From CAIWHR01 sp035541655 (GTDB lineage Bacteria; Pseudomonadota; Gammaproteobacteria; Burkholderiales; Casimicrobiaceae): DNA of 35,528 nt. Shown here piece after piece: positions 34,596 to 35,528 of this stretch. Where the stretch lies: positions 1 through 35,528 of the forward strand of contig DATKMY010000077.1 of the NCBI GenBank assembly GCA_035541655.1, read 5' to 3'. Position numbers and translations under genes: made by a program. Position 1 is the first letter of the stretch, and every line of letters begins with the position of its first letter. The notes beneath the pieces are model-generated. The model worked only from the letters and a program-made list of their open reading frames with translations, was not told where the DNA came from and did no database searches.

Positions 34596-34655
34596 GCGTG
34601 TTCCATTCCAGGGAGTTAGCGGCGGGCCGGCGAACGCGCGACCGTCGTAAGTCGG

Positions 34656-34686
34656 ATTGTAGAGCAGCGGCGAAGAGTTATCCACA
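34656..34686 (-). promoter_or_regulatory. Probable dnaA promoter with DnaA box over its -35 region
   Basis: On the minus strand TACAAT (34656-34661) is a five-of-six -10 box. Nineteen bases upstream is TGTGGA, which is part of the DnaA box and a weak -35. The transcript would start about 55-60 bases before the dnaA ATG. The overlap suggests DnaA represses its own gene, as known in other bacteria. Confidence 0.5.
34678..34686 (+). promoter_or_regulatory. Perfect DnaA box
   Basis: TTATCCACA matches the high-affinity DnaA-binding consensus at all nine positions. It lies 82 bases upstream of the dnaA start, in the gap divergent from rpmH. Confidence 0.9.
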
Positions 34687-34852
34687 GGAACGGAAGGGGA
34701 CGCAATTCCTGCTCGTCCGATTGGAGAAACGTTCGCTCTCGACACGGAAAACTTGCGCTTGGATGGCAGCGTACGGCGACGACGGCAGATGCCCTTGCGG
34801 AGGTTCAGCTGCCATCATTCCGCCGGGAAGACAAACGCTTCCACTGCGGCGA

Positions 34853-34882
34853 TTGACAGCGACAGCGATAACGCGCTCTAAT
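34853..34882 (+). promoter_or_regulatory. rpmH-rnpA-yidD promoter
   Basis: A perfect -35 (TTGACA, 34853-34858) and a five-of-six -10 (TCTAAT, 34877-34882) are 18 bases apart. This places a start near 34889, about 26 bases before the rpmH ATG. It is the best sigma70-type promoter I found in the window, as expected for a ribosomal protein gene. Confidence 0.75.
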
Positions 34883-34914
34883 GTAAGGCTTTTTCACGTC
34901 CGGACTCTTCGATC

Positions 34915-35049
34915 ATGAAACGCACGTTCCAACCCTCGGTCGTCAGGCGCAAGCGTACGCATGGCTTCCGCGCGCGGATGAAAACCGTCGGCGGCCGCAA
35001 GGTGCTCTCGGCGCGCCGCGCGAAGGGCCGCGCTCGGCTCGTGCCCTGA
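34915..35049 (+). CDS. rpmH: 50S ribosomal protein L34
   Basis: A 44-residue, very basic protein beginning MKRTFQPSVVRRKRTHGFRA and continuing with MKTVGGRKVLSARRAKGR, matching L34 over its whole length. The ATG at 34915 is the only sensible start. No strong ribosome-binding site is visible. rnpA follows at once, as in nearly all bacteria, and dnaA is divergent upstream. Confidence 0.98.
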   Translation: MKRTFQPSVVRRKRTHGFRARMKTVGGRKVLSARRAKGRARLVP

Positions 35050-35070
35050 TTGGCGCGACACGCTGCGGCG

Positions 35071-35424
35071 ATGGCCGGGGCTGCTCGCCGCTGCAGGCTG
35101 ACGGGTGCAGGCGCGTTCGAAGCGGTCTTTCGTGCCGGCCAGCGTAGCGAGGGCGAGTTCGTTCAATTGGTCTCTGCACCAGCGGCGCAGGCCTGCGGGC
35201 GGGTCGGCTACGTAATCGGAGCCAAGGCGCTTCCGCGGGCCGTCGATCGCAATCGCGTACGCCGGAAGCTTCGGGTCGTGCTACGCGAACGTAAACCCGC
35301 CATCAGCGGTCTCGACGTCATCGTTCGCGTGAAGCGCCCCGTGGCGCGCGGCGAGCTCGAGCGCATCGTGGCTGAGGCGTGCCGGTTGCTGACGCTGCTC
35401 GCGGACCGCCGCCCGGGGTCATGA
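35071..35424 (+). CDS. rnpA: Ribonuclease P protein component
   Basis: A protein of 117 residues from the ATG at 35071, or 124 from a TTG at 35050 directly after the rpmH stop. It assists the RNase P RNA in cutting tRNA 5' leaders. It shows RRCRLTGAGAFEAVFRAG at the N-terminus, the VGYVIGAKALPRAVDRNRVRR segment with the RNR signature, and a basic C-terminal half. Neither start has a clear ribosome-binding site; I chose ATG. Its stop overlaps the yidD start in ATGA form. Confidence 0.93.
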   Translation: MAGAARRCRLTGAGAFEAVFRAGQRSEGEFVQLVSAPAAQACGRVGYVIGAKALPRAVDRNRVRRKLRVVLRERKPAISGLDVIVRVKRPVARGELERIVAEACRLLTLLADRRPGS

Positions 35425-35528
35425 GCGCGATCCTCGTCTCGCTGATACGGGTCTACCAGTATCTGTTCCGGCCGATGCTGGGTGCGAACTGCCGGTTCGC
35501 GCCGACATGCTCGGAGTACGCGCGGGAG
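35421..35528 (+). CDS. yidD: YidD membrane protein insertion factor (N-terminal part)
   Basis: The first 36 codons of a YidD-family gene before the window ends: a hydrophobic start (ILVSLIRVYQYLFRPMLG) and the family signature NCRFAPTCSEYA with two conserved cysteines. YidD helps insert membrane proteins and is normally followed by yidC. The ATG at 35421 overlaps the rnpA stop by four bases, which implies coupled translation. Confidence 0.93.
   Translation, partial: MSAILVSLIRVYQYLFRPMLGANCRFAPTCSEYARE

Larger units (their letters stand above)
34596..34914. other. Divergent dnaA-rpmH gap
   Basis: This 319-base gap separates the divergent dnaA and rpmH genes. It holds a perfect DnaA box at 34678-34686, a probable dnaA -10 box on the minus strand (TACAAT, plus 34656-34661), and a strong rpmH promoter at 34853-34882. 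I see no further gene. It is the second place where an origin could sit, but I count only one clear DnaA box. Confidence 0.6.

Overview
The window is a gene-dense, high-GC stretch of bacterial chromosome around the replication-initiation locus of a betaproteobacterium, most likely a member of the Burkholderiales or a close relative. The reasons are the gene order (TPR protein-lolB-ispE-tRNA-Gln-prs-rplY-pth-ychF; def-fmt-rsmB-DUF4390-ntrY-ntrX-kup; LysM-dprA-topB; gyrB-dnaN-dnaA / rpmH-rnpA-yidD), the protein sequences, and a repeat-like segment at 20206-20266 that resembles ones I recall from Comamonadaceae. The species is not identifiable by eye. I saw no phage, insertion sequence, CRISPR array, integrase or toxin-antitoxin module. 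Almost everything is core machinery, so I do not claim an undescribed system.

Layout. Bases 1-8042 (minus strand): TPR protein, lolB, ispE, tRNA-Gln(UUG), prs, rplY with a strong terminator, pth, ychF, and a sulfotransferase that runs off the left edge. Bases 8179-11158 (plus): mutM and a dynamin-like GTPase. Bases 11175-12588 (minus): rsmD, coaD and a 2[4Fe-4S] ferredoxin. Bases 12731-14729 (plus): ftsY and rpoH; rpoH has a perfect CIRCE operator over its likely promoter. Bases 14794-23741 (minus): def, fmt, rsmB, a DUF4390 protein, an NtrY-type kinase, a degenerate NtrX-type regulator, and a kup gene cut by an in-frame TGA. Bases 23932-29163 (plus): LysM protein, dprA, topB. Bases 29269-34595 (minus): dnaA, dnaN, gyrB. 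Bases 34915-35528 (plus): rpmH, rnpA and the start of yidD.

The genes fall into working groups: replication initiation and topology (dnaA, dnaN, gyrB, topB), translation and protein maturation (pth, ychF, rplY, def, fmt, rsmB, rsmD, rpmH, rnpA, ftsY, yidD), precursor synthesis (prs, ispE, coaD), envelope (lolB, LysM and TPR proteins), DNA uptake and repair (dprA, mutM), and regulation (rpoH, ntrY/ntrX).

The points most worth a second look are: (1) the single TGA in kup, at a codon where the family has tryptophan, in an otherwise intact gene, with a ribosome-binding-like sequence right after it; (2) the perfect HrcA/CIRCE operator on rpoH; (3) the NtrX-like regulator, whose AAA+ domain has lost the Walker A lysine, the Walker B aspartate and the GAFTGA loop; (4) the AT-rich dnaN-dnaA gap and the perfect DnaA box upstream of dnaA as origin and autoregulation candidates.
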